A stretch of DNA of 64,000 nucleotides. It comes from Bacillus sp. FJAT-29937 (GTDB lineage Bacteria; Bacillota; Bacilli; Bacillales; Cytobacillaceae). Location: contig NZ_LMAS01000002.1 of assembly GCF_001509555.1 (NCBI RefSeq), forward strand, positions 62,001 to 126,000, read 5' to 3'. This document shows positions 16,791 through 26,353 of the stretch, piece after piece (position 1 is the first letter of the stretch; every line of letters starts with the position of its first letter). Below the pieces are notes generated by a model. It was not told where the DNA came from and made no database searches. It was given only the letters and a program-made list of their open reading frames with translations. Position numbers and translations under genes: made by a program.

Positions 16791-17357
16791 TCAATCCCTA
16801 TCAAACACCAACAACCGGCTAAATATCGATTCTAAATCTATTTTTATACAAGAAAATAAGTCTGAACGAACAGTGTCATTTTTTCCATATGTGTGAGCGA
16901 GTATATATTTGTTGTCGGAAAGAATAAATTGATCGACATATAGATGGGTTGGGTCGGCAATCCAATATTCCTTGACGCCAAAGCGTTCGTAGACATTTTT
17001 TTTGCGGATTTTATCATTATTGCTAGTGCTAGGAGAGAGGATTTCGACAATTATGTCTGGGGCACCGATGATTTTTTTCTCCGTGACAATATGAAGATTC
17101 TCGTTGGCAATATAGATGAGATCTGGCTGACATTCGTTCTCATCATCAAATTTTACATCAATGGGCGAGGCAAGGACCAGTCCATCCGGTGCACAAGTAT
17201 CCTCGAAACATTTCCATAGATAGGCGACTAATTGCTGATGTCTTATCGCAGGTGCAGCTTGGAAATCATAGCGAATGCCCTCAATAATTTCAAACCGTTC
17301 TTCTTTTTCATTATAGGGAATGGGGTTTTCCTTCACTTTCGTTTTTTTTGAAGACAC
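16791..17357 (-). CDS. Uma2 family endonuclease-like protein (DUF820)
   Basis: A 188-residue Uma2/DUF820 protein. Family pattern in order: FEIIEGIRYDFQAAPAIRHQQL, PIDVKFDDENECQPDLIYI (the Asp of the PD motif), GAPDIIVEILSPST (the acidic/hydrophobic strand), then DKIRKKNVYERFGVKEYWIADP. The fold is a PD-(D/E)XK restriction-type nuclease; biological role is unproven. The only start is GTG, about 10 nt after AAGGAGGATG. It is transcribed toward fliT and is the only minus-strand gene before 26 kb, so it looks like an insertion between fliT and hpf. Confidence 0.85.
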   Translation of the reverse strand: MSSKKTKVKENPIPYNEKEERFEIIEGIRYDFQAAPAIRHQQLVAYLWKCFEDTCAPDGLVLASPIDVKFDDENECQPDLIYIANENLHIVTEKKIIGAPDIIVEILSPSTSNNDKIRKKNVYERFGVKEYWIADPTHLYVDQFILSDNKYILAHTYGKNDTVRSDLFSCIKIDLESIFSRLLVFDRD

Positions 17358-17554
17358 CTTTTTTCATCCTCCTTCAATGTCATGTATCATCAGTATACAA
17401 TAATTTAGTAAAAGATTCTTGTCACTCGGGGGTAATCCTACTTTAAATTATACGATATGAACAAATACATTTGATCAAGAAAAGCTTTATCCACCCCCAT
17501 CACCGCAAATCCTTCACACAATCGACAATTTCAATAATTCTTTTTCCTGTACTA

Positions 17555-17584
17555 GCAGGAGTTTTATGGGGTAAAATAGAAATG
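17555..17584 (+). promoter_or_regulatory. Possible sigma-H promoter of hpf
   Basis: GCAGGAGTT, 12-nt spacer, ATAGAAATG fits the sigma-H pattern RNAGGAWWW/RNNGAATWW with two mismatches. In B. subtilis yvyD/hpf is under sigma-H and sigma-B. A small hairpin AGTCTT/AAGACT follows at 17594-17611. The rest of the 339-bp gap 17358-17696 shows nothing further. Confidence 0.35.
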
Positions 17585-17696
17585 TAAACATATAGTCTTT
17601 TTAATAAGACTTAGCGCTTTTTTAAAGGGGCTATTTCATTAAAGTGGCAACCCTAAAAAGCGTAAGCATTTGTAAATGAAAAGGAGGGGCTCACTT

Positions 17697-18248
17697 ATGA
17701 ATTTTAACATTCGTGGTGAAAACATTGAGGTAACTCCAGCAATTCGAGAGTATGTCGAGAAGAAAATTGCTAAATTAGAAAGGTATTTTACTGAAACTCC
17801 TGAATCAACTGTACATGTGAATTTGAAAACGTATCAAGATAAAAAGTCTAAAGTGGAAGTTACGATTCCGATGCCGAATCTAGTGCTTCGTGCGGAGGAA
17901 GTTCATGATGATATGTATGCAGCGATTGATTTAATCACTGATAAGCTTGAGCGTCAAATTCGTAAGCATAAGACAAAGGTTAACCGCAAGTTCCGTGAAA
18001 AGGGCAATGCACCAGCTATGTTCGTGACGCTGGACGATTCTGAAAGAACGCCAGTTGATGAGGATCAAGATCTGGAAGTGGTTCGCCAAAAGAGCTTCGA
18101 TTTGAAACCGATGGATAGCGAGGAAGCCATCCTTCAAATGAATATGCTTGGTCACAGTTTCTATGTGTTTACAAATGCTGAGACAAGTCTAACTAATGTA
18201 GTATATAAGCGTAAAGACGGCCGCTATGGCTTGATTGAAGCTCAATAA
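17697..18248 (+). CDS. hpf: Long-form ribosome hibernation promoting factor
   Basis: Dimerises 70S ribosomes into inactive 100S particles in stationary phase. The 183-residue protein has the N-terminal ribosome-binding domain (MNFNIRGENIEVTPAIREYVEKK, residues 1 to about 100) and the C-terminal dimerisation domain (VVRQKSFDLKPMDSEEAILQ, MLGHSFYVFTNAET), so it is the long form (YvyD). ATG 17697 follows AAGGAGGGG. It lies between the flagellar block and secA as in B. subtilis. Confidence 0.97.
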   Translation: MNFNIRGENIEVTPAIREYVEKKIAKLERYFTETPESTVHVNLKTYQDKKSKVEVTIPMPNLVLRAEEVHDDMYAAIDLITDKLERQIRKHKTKVNRKFREKGNAPAMFVTLDDSERTPVDEDQDLEVVRQKSFDLKPMDSEEAILQMNMLGHSFYVFTNAETSLTNVVYKRKDGRYGLIEAQ

Positions 18249-18253
18249 GTATG

Positions 18254-18281
18254 AAAACCCCGCCCAGTTGCGGGGTTTTTT
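18254..18281 (+). terminator. Terminator of hpf
   Basis: AAAACCCCGC/GCGGGGTTTT 10-bp stem with CCAGTT loop and T run. Confidence 0.93.
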
Positions 18282-18373
18282 GGTGCCTTTTTTTAAAAAA
18301 ATAGTCTAGTAAAAAATCATATATTTTAATAATTTGGTATAATTGGAATACTACGACTAAAAGGGTGTTGCAG

Positions 18374-19984
18374 ATGAATGTGGATTTTCTATATCATCCC
18401 TATCCGTCTCAAAGAATGACGGTAATGGCGAAGCGAGGCATGGTGGCGACTTCTCAGCCGCTTGCTGCTCAGGCGGGGCTGGATATGCTCAAAAAGGGCG
18501 GGAATGCAATCGATGCCGCCGTAGCCACAGCAGCCGCATTGACGGTACTAGAACCGACCTCGAATGGCATTGGGGGCGATGCGTTTGCACTTGTCTGGAC
18601 AAATGGAAGCCTGTATGGGTTGGATGCCAGTGGTCCGGCGCCTCAAAGCATTTCGATTGAAGCCATGAAAGCAAGAGGATTTGAGAAAATCCCTGCCCAT
18701 GGGTGGATGCCGGTTACCGTGCCGGGTGCCCCTTCCGGATGGGCTGAATTATCGAAAAGATTTGGCCGGCTTTCTTTCCAGGAAGTTCTGCAGCCAGCGA
18801 TTGACTATGCGGAAAGCGGCTATCCTTTGACCCCTGTCTTAGGGAAATATTGGGGGTATGCCTTTCAGAAGTTTAAGCAGGTATTAAAAGGCGAGGAATT
18901 TCAGCACTGGTTTGAAACCTTTGCACCTGATGGAAGAGCTCCGAAAATTGGAGAGCAGTGGCGCTCTGAAGATCATGCCACAACATTACGTTCTATTGGC
19001 GACACATATGGAGAGAGTTTTTACAGAGGGGAATTGGCTGAAAAAATTGATGCCTTTGCAAAAAAATACAATGCTTTTCTTTCTAAAGAGGATTTAGCTA
19101 AGTATAAAGCGGAATGGGTTACGCCTATAAAAGTCAATTACCGCGGGTATGATGTGTGGGAAATTCCGCCTAGCACCCAGGGGCTGATTGCGCTATTAGG
19201 TTTAAATATTGTAAGCGGCTACACTTTTGGTCACCGAGATTCAGTGGATACGATACATAAACAAATTGAAGCGATGAAGCTTGCTTTTACAGATGGAAAG
19301 GCCTATATTACCGATCCGAAAGAGATGAGGATTCAACTGAGTGAGCTGCTTTCGGCGGAGTATGGGGCACGAAGGAGAGCTGAAATCGGCGAGCAGGCGA
19401 TCATGCCAAGGACTTATCAGCCAGCGAGCGGGGGGACGGTTTATCTGGCTACTGTCGATGATGAGGGCAATATGGTTTCGTTTATTCAGAGCAACTATAT
19501 GGGTTTTGGGTCTGGTTTGGTCGTTCCGGGGACAGGCATTGCTCTGCAAAATCGGGGGTATGATTTCTCGCTCGATCCGAGTCACCATAATGCTCTAAAG
19601 CCTGGGAAAAAGACATTTCATACGATTATTCCGGGGTTTCTGACGAAGGGGAATCAAGCTGTTGGCCCTTTTGGCGTCATGGGCGGCTTTATGCAGCCTC
19701 AGGGGCATATGCAGGTGGTGATGAACACGGTTGATTTTCACCTTAATCCCCAGGCTGCCCTTGATGCACCAAGATGGCAATGGGTGTCGGATAAAAAGGT
19801 GCTGGTTGAGCCGCATTTTCCGGTCTCCCTCGCACAAGCGTTGATGAGAAAAGGGCATCAAATAGAAATGACAGTAGATTCCGGCGGATTTGGCCGCGGG
19901 CAAATCATTTGGCGTGATTTGGAGACGGGTGTGCTTATGGGGGGAACCGAATCCCGAACGGACGGGGCGATTGCGGTTTGGTAA
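18374..19984 (+). CDS. Gamma-glutamyltransferase family protein (YwrD-like)
   Basis: N-terminal nucleophile hydrolase of the GGT family, cleaving gamma-glutamyl bonds; 536 residues, similar in size to B. subtilis YwrD. Seen: GMVATSQPLAAQAGLDMLKKG, NGIGGDAFALVW, GGTVYLATVDDEGNMVS in which Thr355 is the expected autocleavage nucleophile, SNYMGFGSG, and the C-terminal GGTESRTDG. No signal peptide, so it is probably cytosolic, unlike secreted Ggt. ATG 18374 follows AAAAGGGTG. With the next gene it interrupts the usual hpf-secA order. Confidence 0.9.
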   Translation: MNVDFLYHPYPSQRMTVMAKRGMVATSQPLAAQAGLDMLKKGGNAIDAAVATAAALTVLEPTSNGIGGDAFALVWTNGSLYGLDASGPAPQSISIEAMKARGFEKIPAHGWMPVTVPGAPSGWAELSKRFGRLSFQEVLQPAIDYAESGYPLTPVLGKYWGYAFQKFKQVLKGEEFQHWFETFAPDGRAPKIGEQWRSEDHATTLRSIGDTYGESFYRGELAEKIDAFAKKYNAFLSKEDLAKYKAEWVTPIKVNYRGYDVWEIPPSTQGLIALLGLNIVSGYTFGHRDSVDTIHKQIEAMKLAFTDGKAYITDPKEMRIQLSELLSAEYGARRRAEIGEQAIMPRTYQPASGGTVYLATVDDEGNMVSFIQSNYMGFGSGLVVPGTGIALQNRGYDFSLDPSHHNALKPGKKTFHTIIPGFLTKGNQAVGPFGVMGGFMQPQGHMQVVMNTVDFHLNPQAALDAPRWQWVSDKKVLVEPHFPVSLAQALMRKGHQIEMTVDSGGFGRGQIIWRDLETGVLMGGTESRTDGAIAVW

Positions 19985-20087
19985 ACCGAATTATGTTTAG
20001 GCAATATGAGCGATTATTTTTGCATGTATGCGCGAAAACAAGAGAGATCAGGTAAGGCGTTTATTTTTAAAAAGAGGAGGAGTTACG

Positions 20088-20933
20088 ATGACGTTTTCAA
20101 TTGTTGGTTATGATCCAAAGGAGAAAGAATGGGGAATTGCGGTTCAGTCTAAATTTCTTGGTGTGGGGGCAGTTGTGCCGTTTGCAAAAGCCGGGGGTGG
20201 TGCGGTAGCCACTCAATCCTATGCGAATACTTCTTATGGCCCAAAGGCACTTGAATTATTTGCCCAAGGGAAAACAGCGCAAGAGGTAATGGATATTATT
20301 ACGGAGAAGGATCCGCAAAAAGGGCTGCGCCAGGTAGGGATCATTGATGCGTTCGGGAACGCGGCTACCTTTACGGGTAAAGGCTGTTATGACTGGGCTG
20401 GGGGGATTACAGGTCCCCATTTTGCGGCGCAAGGAAATATTTTGGTTGACGAAAAAACGGTGCAAGCGATGGCGGAAACTTTTCAAAACGTAGAAGGAAC
20501 TTTGGCTGAGCGATTGCTCGCGGCACTTGATGCCGGCCAGTCAGCAGGCGGGGATAGCCGGGGCCAGCAATCTGCGGCACTCCTTGTTGTGAAAGATAAA
20601 GGCGGCTATGGCGGATTTAATGATCGTTATGTCGATCTTCGGGTTGATGAACACCCGGAGCCGATTAAGGAGCTTATCCGCATTTACCAGCTACAGCAGC
20701 TTTATTTCGCTCCAGCTAAGGTGGAAAATATTGTTGAGGTTGAGGGAGAAGTAAAAGAGGCTGTTGCTGATGAATTGGTTCGTCTGCAATATTTGGATGC
20801 TAGGCATGACGATGAACAGCTATTTAAAGCGTTAACCACTTACATTCATACTGAAAACTTCGAAGCCCGTGAGCAGGCACAGGGGAAAATTGATTTGGAT
20901 GTTTTGACTTATATGAGGAAGCAAGGAAAATAG
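20088..20933 (+). CDS. DUF1028 family protein (putative Ntn hydrolase)
   Basis: 281 residues. The DUF1028 domain (about 1-205) has the family N-terminus TFSIVGYDPKEKEWGIAVQSK, VGAVVPFAKAGGGAVATQSYAN and LAALDAGQSAGGDSRGQQSAALLVV; the remaining about 75 residues are a helical extension. The fold is Ntn-hydrolase-like, with the residue after the initiator Met as likely nucleophile (Thr2), but substrates are unknown. ATG 20088 follows AGAGGAGG. It lies 103 bp after the GGT-family gene; two Ntn-type hydrolases side by side suggest a shared peptide-scavenging role (inference). Confidence 0.82.
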   Translation: MTFSIVGYDPKEKEWGIAVQSKFLGVGAVVPFAKAGGGAVATQSYANTSYGPKALELFAQGKTAQEVMDIITEKDPQKGLRQVGIIDAFGNAATFTGKGCYDWAGGITGPHFAAQGNILVDEKTVQAMAETFQNVEGTLAERLLAALDAGQSAGGDSRGQQSAALLVVKDKGGYGGFNDRYVDLRVDEHPEPIKELIRIYQLQQLYFAPAKVENIVEVEGEVKEAVADELVRLQYLDARHDDEQLFKALTTYIHTENFEAREQAQGKIDLDVLTYMRKQGK

Positions 20934-20960
20934 CGGGCGGGTCATGCCGCTATTTTTTTC
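20928..20960 (+). terminator. Terminator after the DUF1028 gene
   Basis: AATAGCGG/CCGCTATT stem overlapping the stop codon, 10-nt loop, T run. Confidence 0.82.
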
Positions 20961-21123
20961 TGTCTGGAAGGTAGTGGAGGGTATATCAAAACTTACATAA
21001 TTTTACCAATAAAAATATAGTTCATTTACAAGGGAACCAGCAAATAAACTTCGAATCAGCTAAAAATTTGGTAACAACAACCAGAAACGGCTATCCGCCA
21101 AAATCCCCTCCTCCCCCCAGAAG

Positions 21124-21152
21124 TTGTCACTCCCTAGTGAAAGTGGTAATAT
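21124..21152 (+). promoter_or_regulatory. Sigma-A-type promoter upstream of secA
   Basis: TTGTCA (21124-21129), 17-nt spacer, TAATAT (21147-21152). Expected start about 21159, giving a leader of about 140 nt before secA. Confidence 0.6.
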
Positions 21153-21183
21153 TAATAGGTATAAATATACGATTTCATGGGAG

Positions 21184-21215
21184 GATTCAGCCGATTGGCA
21201 GCGAATCTTTTTTTA
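21184..21215 (+). terminator. Leader terminator/attenuator upstream of secA
   Basis: GATTC-A-GCC / GGC-AGC-GAATC hairpin (21184-21207) followed by seven T residues, lying between the secA promoter and the secA start. ATGGGAGGA (21177-21185), overlapping its 5' arm, is complementary to TCCTCCCAT (21265-21273), which could form a competing structure. The open frame 21068-21250 over this region is not protein-like. Confidence 0.5.
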
Positions 21216-21297
21216 AGCTAAAAGAACGAGATTTAAGCAGATTGAAATAGAAGGCTTTCACATTTCCTCCCATATCCAATATAAAGGAGCGTTTTTA

Positions 21298-23811
21298 ATG
21301 CTTGGAATTTTAAATAAAGTATTCGATCAAAATAAACGCGAACTAAAACGCCTAACGAAAATAGCTGAACAAGTAGAGACTTATGCAGCAGATATGGAAA
21401 AGCTTTCAGACGATGAGCTCCGCGGGAAAACGGAAGAATTTAAAGCGCGCTATCAAAAGGGCGAGTCATTGGATGATTTGCTGGTAGAAGCTTTCTCGGT
21501 TGTAAGAGAAGGTTCCCGTCGTGTCCTTGGCTTATATCCGTACCCCGTTCAAATGATGGGGGGAGCGTCCCTGCATGATGGAAATATTTCCGAGATGAAG
21601 ACAGGGGAAGGGAAAACCTTAACGGCTACGATGCCCGTTTATTTGAACGCCCTCTCAGGCAAAGGGGTTCATGTTGTAACGGTGAACGAATATTTGGCGA
21701 GCCGTGATGCGAACGAAATGGGCCAGCTGTATGAATTTCTTGGGCTCACTGTCGGGTTGAATTTAAATGGGCTGACGAAGGAAGAGAAGCAGGCTGCGTA
21801 TGCTGCGGATATTACGTATAGCACAAATAACGAGCTTGGCTTCGATTATCTTCGTGACAACATGGTTCTTTACAAAGAGCAAAAGGTTCAGCGCCCGCTT
21901 TATTACGCGGTCATTGACGAGGTTGACTCGATTTTAATTGATGAGGCCCGTACGCCGTTAATTATTTCAGGTACTGCTCAAAAGTCAGCAGCCCTCTATA
22001 TTCAGGCGAACGCTTTCGTACGTACGCTGAAAAAGGATGAGGATTATACGTTTGACGAAAAGACTAAAGGGGTTCAGCTGACAGAAGAAGGGATGACGAA
22101 GGCTGAGCGTGCTTTTGGCATTGAGAACCTGTTTGATATCAGTCATGTCACATTAAATCACCATATTACACAGGCATTAAAGGCTCATTCGAGCATGCAT
22201 CTTGATGTGGATTATGTCGTTCAAGAAGGCGAAATTGTCATTGTTGACCAATTTACCGGCCGTTTGATGAAGGGGCGCCGTTATAGTGACGGGCTTCACC
22301 AGGCTATTGAGGCAAAAGAGGGCTTGGAAATTCAAAATGAAAGTATGACGCTTGCAACCATTACTTTCCAGAACTACTTCCGGATGTATGAGAAGCTTTC
22401 GGGGATGACGGGAACAGCGAAGACAGAGGAAGAGGAATTCCGCAATATTTACAATATGAATGTTGTCGTGATTCCAACTAATCGTCCGATTGCTCGTGAT
22501 GACCGTGCCGATCTTATTTATTCATCGATCGATGGGAAATTCCGTGCGGTTGTGGAGGATATTGCGGAGCGCTACAAAAAAGGACAGCCTGTTCTTGTTG
22601 GTACGGTTGCGATTGAAACATCTGAAGTCATTTCGAAATATTTAACGAAAAAAGGTATTCGCCATAATGTATTGAACGCGAAAAACCATGGACGTGAGGC
22701 TGAAATTATTGCCAATGCAGGTGAACAGGGTTCTGTTACGATTGCGACAAACATGGCAGGCCGTGGTACGGATATTAAGCTGGGTGAAGGTGTTAAAGAA
22801 ATAGGCGGCTTAGCTGTTATTGGAACAGAACGCCATGAGAGCCGACGGATTGATAACCAGCTTCGCGGACGTTCTGGTCGTCAAGGAGATCCAGGGGTTA
22901 CGCAATTTTATCTTTCTATGGAAGATGAGCTCATGCGCCGTTTCGGTTCTGACAATATGAAGTCGATGATGGAGCGTCTAGGCATGGACGATTCTCAGCC
23001 GATTCAAAGTAAAATGGTTTCAAAAGCTGTTGAGTCTGCTCAGAAACGTGTGGAAGGAAATAACTTCGATGCTCGTAAGCAGCTTCTATCTTATGATGAT
23101 GTCCTTCGCCAGCAACGTGAAATTCTTTATACACAGCGTAATGAAGTGTTGGAATCAGAAAATCTTCGTGAAATCGTTGAGAAAATGATTACGACTTCTC
23201 TAGAGCGTAATGTTGAAGCCTTTGCCCCTAATTCTGGGGACGATGAGGAATGGAACTACCAAGGTCTGGTTGATTATGTGATTGGAAACCTTCTGCATGA
23301 AGGAGACATCACGGTTAATGATCTTCGCGGCAAGGAATCTGATGAGATTGTAGATACGATTTTTGCAAAAGTAAAAGAACGCTACGATGAAAAAGAAGAC
23401 ATTCTTCAGCCAGAACAAATGCGTGAATTCGAAAAAGTTATCGTTCTCCGTGCTGTAGATTCGAAATGGATTGATCATATTGATGCGATGGATCAGCTTC
23501 GTCAAGGGATTCACCTCCGCGCGTACGGTCAAATTGATCCATTAAGAGAATACCAGCATGAAGGCTTCGCGATGTTTGAGCACATGATTGCTGCGATTGA
23601 AGAGGATGTAGCGAAATACATCATGAAGGCTGAAATTCGCAATAACCTTGAGCGCCAGGAAGTAGCAAAGGGTCAGGCAGTAAACCCTAAAGAAGATGGC
23701 GAAAAGGTGAAGAAAAAGCCAGTGGTCAAGCAACTCAGCGTCGGCCGCAATGACCCATGTATTTGCGGAAGCGGCAAAAAATATAAAAACTGCTGTGGGG
23801 TTAATGCATAA
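21298..23811 (+). CDS. secA: Preprotein translocase ATPase SecA
   Basis: Motor of Sec-dependent export at the membrane. The 837-residue protein has the SecA N-terminus, Walker [14 protein letters not shown] (about residues 100-112), the [13 protein letters not shown]alker B/DEAD region, [24 protein letters not shown], and the C-terminal zinc-binding [13 protein letters not shown]. Length equals B. subtilis SecA (841). ATG 21298 follows AAAGGAG. The leader carries a terminator-like hairpin, so expression may be attenuated. Confidence 0.98.
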   Translation: MLGILNKVFDQNKRELKRLTKIAEQVETYAADMEKLSDDELRGKTEEFKARYQKGESLDDLLVEAFSVVREGSRRVLGLYPYPVQMMGGASLHDGNISEMKTGEGKTLTATMPVYLNALSGKGVHVVTVNEYLASRDANEMGQLYEFLGLTVGLNLNGLTKEEKQAAYAADITYSTNNELGFDYLRDNMVLYKEQKVQRPLYYAVIDEVDSILIDEARTPLIISGTAQKSAALYIQANAFVRTLKKDEDYTFDEKTKGVQLTEEGMTKAERAFGIENLFDISHVTLNHHITQALKAHSSMHLDVDYVVQEGEIVIVDQFTGRLMKGRRYSDGLHQAIEAKEGLEIQNESMTLATITFQNYFRMYEKLSGMTGTAKTEEEEFRNIYNMNVVVIPTNRPIARDDRADLIYSSIDGKFRAVVEDIAERYKKGQPVLVGTVAIETSEVISKYLTKKGIRHNVLNAKNHGREAEIIANAGEQGSVTIATNMAGRGTDIKLGEGVKEIGGLAVIGTERHESRRIDNQLRGRSGRQGDPGVTQFYLSMEDELMRRFGSDNMKSMMERLGMDDSQPIQSKMVSKAVESAQKRVEGNNFDARKQLLSYDDVLRQQREILYTQRNEVLESENLREIVEKMITTSLERNVEAFAPNSGDDEEWNYQGLVDYVIGNLLHEGDITVNDLRGKESDEIVDTIFAKVKERYDEKEDILQPEQMREFEKVIVLRAVDSKWIDHIDAMDQLRQGIHLRAYGQIDPLREYQHEGFAMFEHMIAAIEEDVAKYIMKAEIRNNLERQEVAKGQAVNPKEDGEKVKKKPVVKQLSVGRNDPCICGSGKKYKNCCGVNA

Positions 23812-23824
23812 CTGTCCACAGAAT

Positions 23825-23877
23825 AAGGGCCGGCGAGCCGTTCAGAACAGCTTTGCCGGCCTTCTTGCGGTTTTTTT
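23825..23877 (+). terminator. Probable terminator after secA
   Basis: GGCCGGC/GCCGGCC 7-bp stem extended by G-U and A-T pairs, about 20-nt loop; the T run (23871-23877) is displaced by about 8 nt. Confidence 0.6.
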
Positions 23878-23986
23878 AAGCCAAAAATGGTAATTTTCAT
23901 AAAATAGGTGTGAAATTTTTAATTGGAAACAGTATAATAAATATCATGTTTTTTAATGTAAGGGTAAATTGGTGATTGTTGGTTTA

Positions 23987-24740
23987 ATGAGTGTTATGAA
24001 TTCTTCATGGTGAGCGTTTTGGATGAGGTGCCACTTAAACGAGTGTTATGAACTCTTCATAGTGAGCGTTTTGTATGAGGAACCACCCAAACGAGTGTTA
24101 TGACCTCTTCATAGTGAGCGTTTTGCATGAAGAACGGCCAGAATGAGTGTTATGAACTCTTCATAGTGAGCGTTTTGCATGAGGGGCCGCCCAAACGAGT
24201 GTTATGACTCCTTCATAGTGAGCGTTTTGCATAAGGAACCACCAAAACGAGTGTTATGAACTCTTCATAGTGAGCGTTATGCATGAGGGGCCGCCCAAAC
24301 GAGTGTTATGACTCCTTCATAGTGAGCGTTTTGCATGAGGGGCCGCCCAAACGAGTGTTATGACTCCTTCATAGTGAGCGTTTTGCATGAGGGGCCTCCA
24401 AAACGAGTGTTATGACTCCTTCATAGTGAGCGTTTTGCATAAGGAACCACCAAAACGAGTGTTATGAACTCTTCATAGTGAGCGTTATGCATGAGGGGCC
24501 GCCCAAACGAGTGTTATGACTCCTTCATAGTGAGCGTTTTGTATGAGTACCCGCCCAAACGAGTGTTATGAACTCTTCATAGTGAGCGTTTTGTATGAGG
24601 AACCACCCAAACGAGTGTTATGAATTCTTCATGGTGAGCGTTTTGGATGAGGTGCCACTTAAACGAGTGTTATGAACTCTTCATAGTGAGCGTTTTGGAT
24701 GGGGAAGCGCCATGATACTCATCATAGTAAGCGAATTGCA
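23987..24740. repeat. Tandem array of 14 x 52-bp units (array A)
   Basis: Fourteen head-to-tail units of exactly 52 bp fill 23987-24714, with a decayed fifteenth to about 24740. Each unit has a conserved part of about 33 bp containing the inverted repeat TATGAA-CTC-TTCATA and GTGAGCGTTTTG, then about 19 bp that vary. Units 5 and 9 are identical, as are 6 and 10, and 2 and 12; units 1 and 13 differ at one base, so blocks of units were copied. It lies between the secA terminator and prfB. No coding potential. Confidence 0.95.
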
Positions 24741-24802
24741 AATCAACAATTTTTTTAACAAAGCTATAATAAAAATAACAATACTAATATGAGGTGACGA
24801 AA

Positions 24803-25904
24803 TTGGAATTAGCAGATATTCGACATGAGTTAGAAAAAGCAGCTAAGCGTTTGGCGGACTTTAGGGGGTCTCTTTGACTTAGAAAACAAAGAGGCACGAA
24901 TTGCGGAACTTGATGATACGATGCTTCAGCCTGGTTTCTGGGATGATCAGCAGCAGGCTCAAGTGGTAATTGGAGAGCTTAATGGGTTAAAGGATCAGGT
25001 ACATGAGCTGTATGATTTGAACGAAACGTATGAAAACTTGGAGTTAACGTACGAACTCGTTAAGGAAGAGGATGACCTGGAACTTCGGGAAGAGCTTGAG
25101 GCAGAGTTGAAAGAAATGTCCAAACGCTTCAATGAGTTTGAACTGCAGCTTCTTCTAAGCGAGCCATATGATAAAAATAATGCCATTCTTGAGCTGCATC
25201 CAGGTGCGGGCGGAACGGAATCACAGGATTGGGGTTCCATGCTGCTGCGCATGTATACGAGATGGGCTGAAAAGCACGGCTTTAAAGTTGAGACACTTGA
25301 CTACTTGCCGGGAGACGAGGCTGGAATTAAAAGTGTCACCTTGAGCATTAAAGGCCACAATGCATACGGCTATTTGAAGGCGGAAAAAGGCGTGCACCGT
25401 TTAGTCCGTATTTCGCCATTTGATTCATCAGGCCGTCGACATACTTCCTTTGTATCATGTGAAGTGATGCCAGAGTTCAATGATGAGATTGATATCGATA
25501 TCCGGACAGAGGATCTAAAGATTGACACATATCGGTCAAGTGGAGCCGGCGGACAGCACGTCAATACAACGGACTCTGCGGTAAGGATCACACATATCCC
25601 GACTGGAGTAGTCGTGACATGTCAAACAGAGCGTTCACAGATTAAAAACCGTGAGCGTGCGATGAAAATGCTTCAAGCGAAGCTCTATCAGAAGAAAATC
25701 GAAGAGCAGGAACAGCAAATGGCCGATATTCGCGGAGAGCAAAAAGAAATTGGCTGGGGCAGCCAAATTCGTTCTTACGTATTCCATCCATACTCGATGG
25801 TAAAAGATCATCGGACAAATACAGAATCTGGGAATGTGCAGGCCGTCATGGACGGAGAACTGGATTCATTTATTGATGCTTTCCTTAGATCAAAATTAAG
25901 TTAA
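24803..25904 (+). CDS. prfB: Peptide chain release factor 2 (programmed +1 frameshift)
   Basis: Recognises UGA and UAA stops and hydrolyses peptidyl-tRNA. Translation starts at TTG 24803 (after TGAGGTGA), reads 24 codons to an in-frame UGA at 24875, and must shift +1 at CTT to continue as DLENKEAR; the mature product has 366 residues. Seen: SPF stop-recognition motif (about 203-205) and GGQ catalytic motif (about 248-250, [13 protein letters not shown]). CDS is join(24803..24874,24876..25904). Only the downstream frame from 24921 would be found by a simple scan. A TATAAT lies at 24765, but no good -35. Confidence 0.96.
24863..24878 (+). promoter_or_regulatory. RF2 autoregulatory frameshift site
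   Basis: AGGGGG, 3-nt spacer, CTT TGA C. The internal Shine-Dalgarno-like AGGGGG and the slippery CTT before UGA match the conserved prfB recoding site, by which low RF2 raises its own synthesis. Confidence 0.95.
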
Positions 25905-25910
25905 TAGAAA

Positions 25911-25950
25911 AAAGCCTTTGCTCGATTATTTGATCAGCAAAGGCCTTTTT
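25911..25950 (+). terminator. Terminator of prfB
   Basis: GCCTTTGCT/AGCAAAGGC 9-bp stem, 13-nt loop, flanked by A and T runs. Confidence 0.88.
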
Positions 25951-26011
25951 GTTTATTTGGAATTTTGGCGTTTGCCTTTGTTGATTGTGAGGCAATTACT
26001 AGAAGTGGAAT

Positions 26012-26353
26012 TTAGTGCGTACTGTTTTTCTTAGTACCAACAGTAGCGACCTTTAAATTTTCAGAAATAATTCGAAAGTTTTCATCATGCTGGTCTAATT
26101 TTGAATGGATATGCTTGAAATGGCTTCTAAACTCTGTAGCATTATTCTGAACCGTCTCCTCAAGTTTATAAAGTCTATGGTCAATCGAATCCAATCTTTC
26201 ATCAACCGCATCGAATCTTCGGTCGATTGATTCAAATCTTTGATCCATCGCATCAAGTCTCCGGTCAACGGCATCAAATCTTTCATCAATCTTATCAAAT
26301 CTCTTCGAATGATCCTTCAGTTGGTCTAAAATTTCATAAAGAATTTTCTCCAT
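26012..26353 (-). CDS. Heptad-repeat coiled-coil protein
   Basis: A 113-residue protein not assigned to a characterised family. Residues about 17-70 are a chain of near-perfect 7-residue repeats (RFDAVDR, RLDAMDQ, RFESIDR, RFDAVDE, RLDSIDH), with I/V/L/M at regular positions, so a long coiled coil. Similar proteins in bacilli are annotated only as hypothetical. The start follows a strong AAAGGAGGTGG on the minus strand. It is the only minus-strand gene between prfB and the yitT-family gene and may have its own promoter. Confidence 0.72.
   Translation of the reverse strand: MEKILYEILDQLKDHSKRFDKIDERFDAVDRRLDAMDQRFESIDRRFDAVDERLDSIDHRLYKLEETVQNNATEFRSHFKHIHSKLDQHDENFRIISENLKVATVGTKKNSTH

Noticed and set aside
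16598..16822. Small protein with CPFC near fliT
   Set aside because: It overlaps two terminators and the end of a minus-strand gene, lacks a ribosome site and ends in non-protein-like sequence.
21068..21250. 60-codon gene upstream of secA
   Set aside because: No ribosome site, odd proline run, and it spans the predicted promoter and terminator hairpin.
23987..24740. CRISPR array
   Set aside because: Repeat units abut with a 52-bp period; the variable part (about 19 bp) falls into a few recurring types instead of unique spacers, whole units are identical, and no cas genes are nearby.
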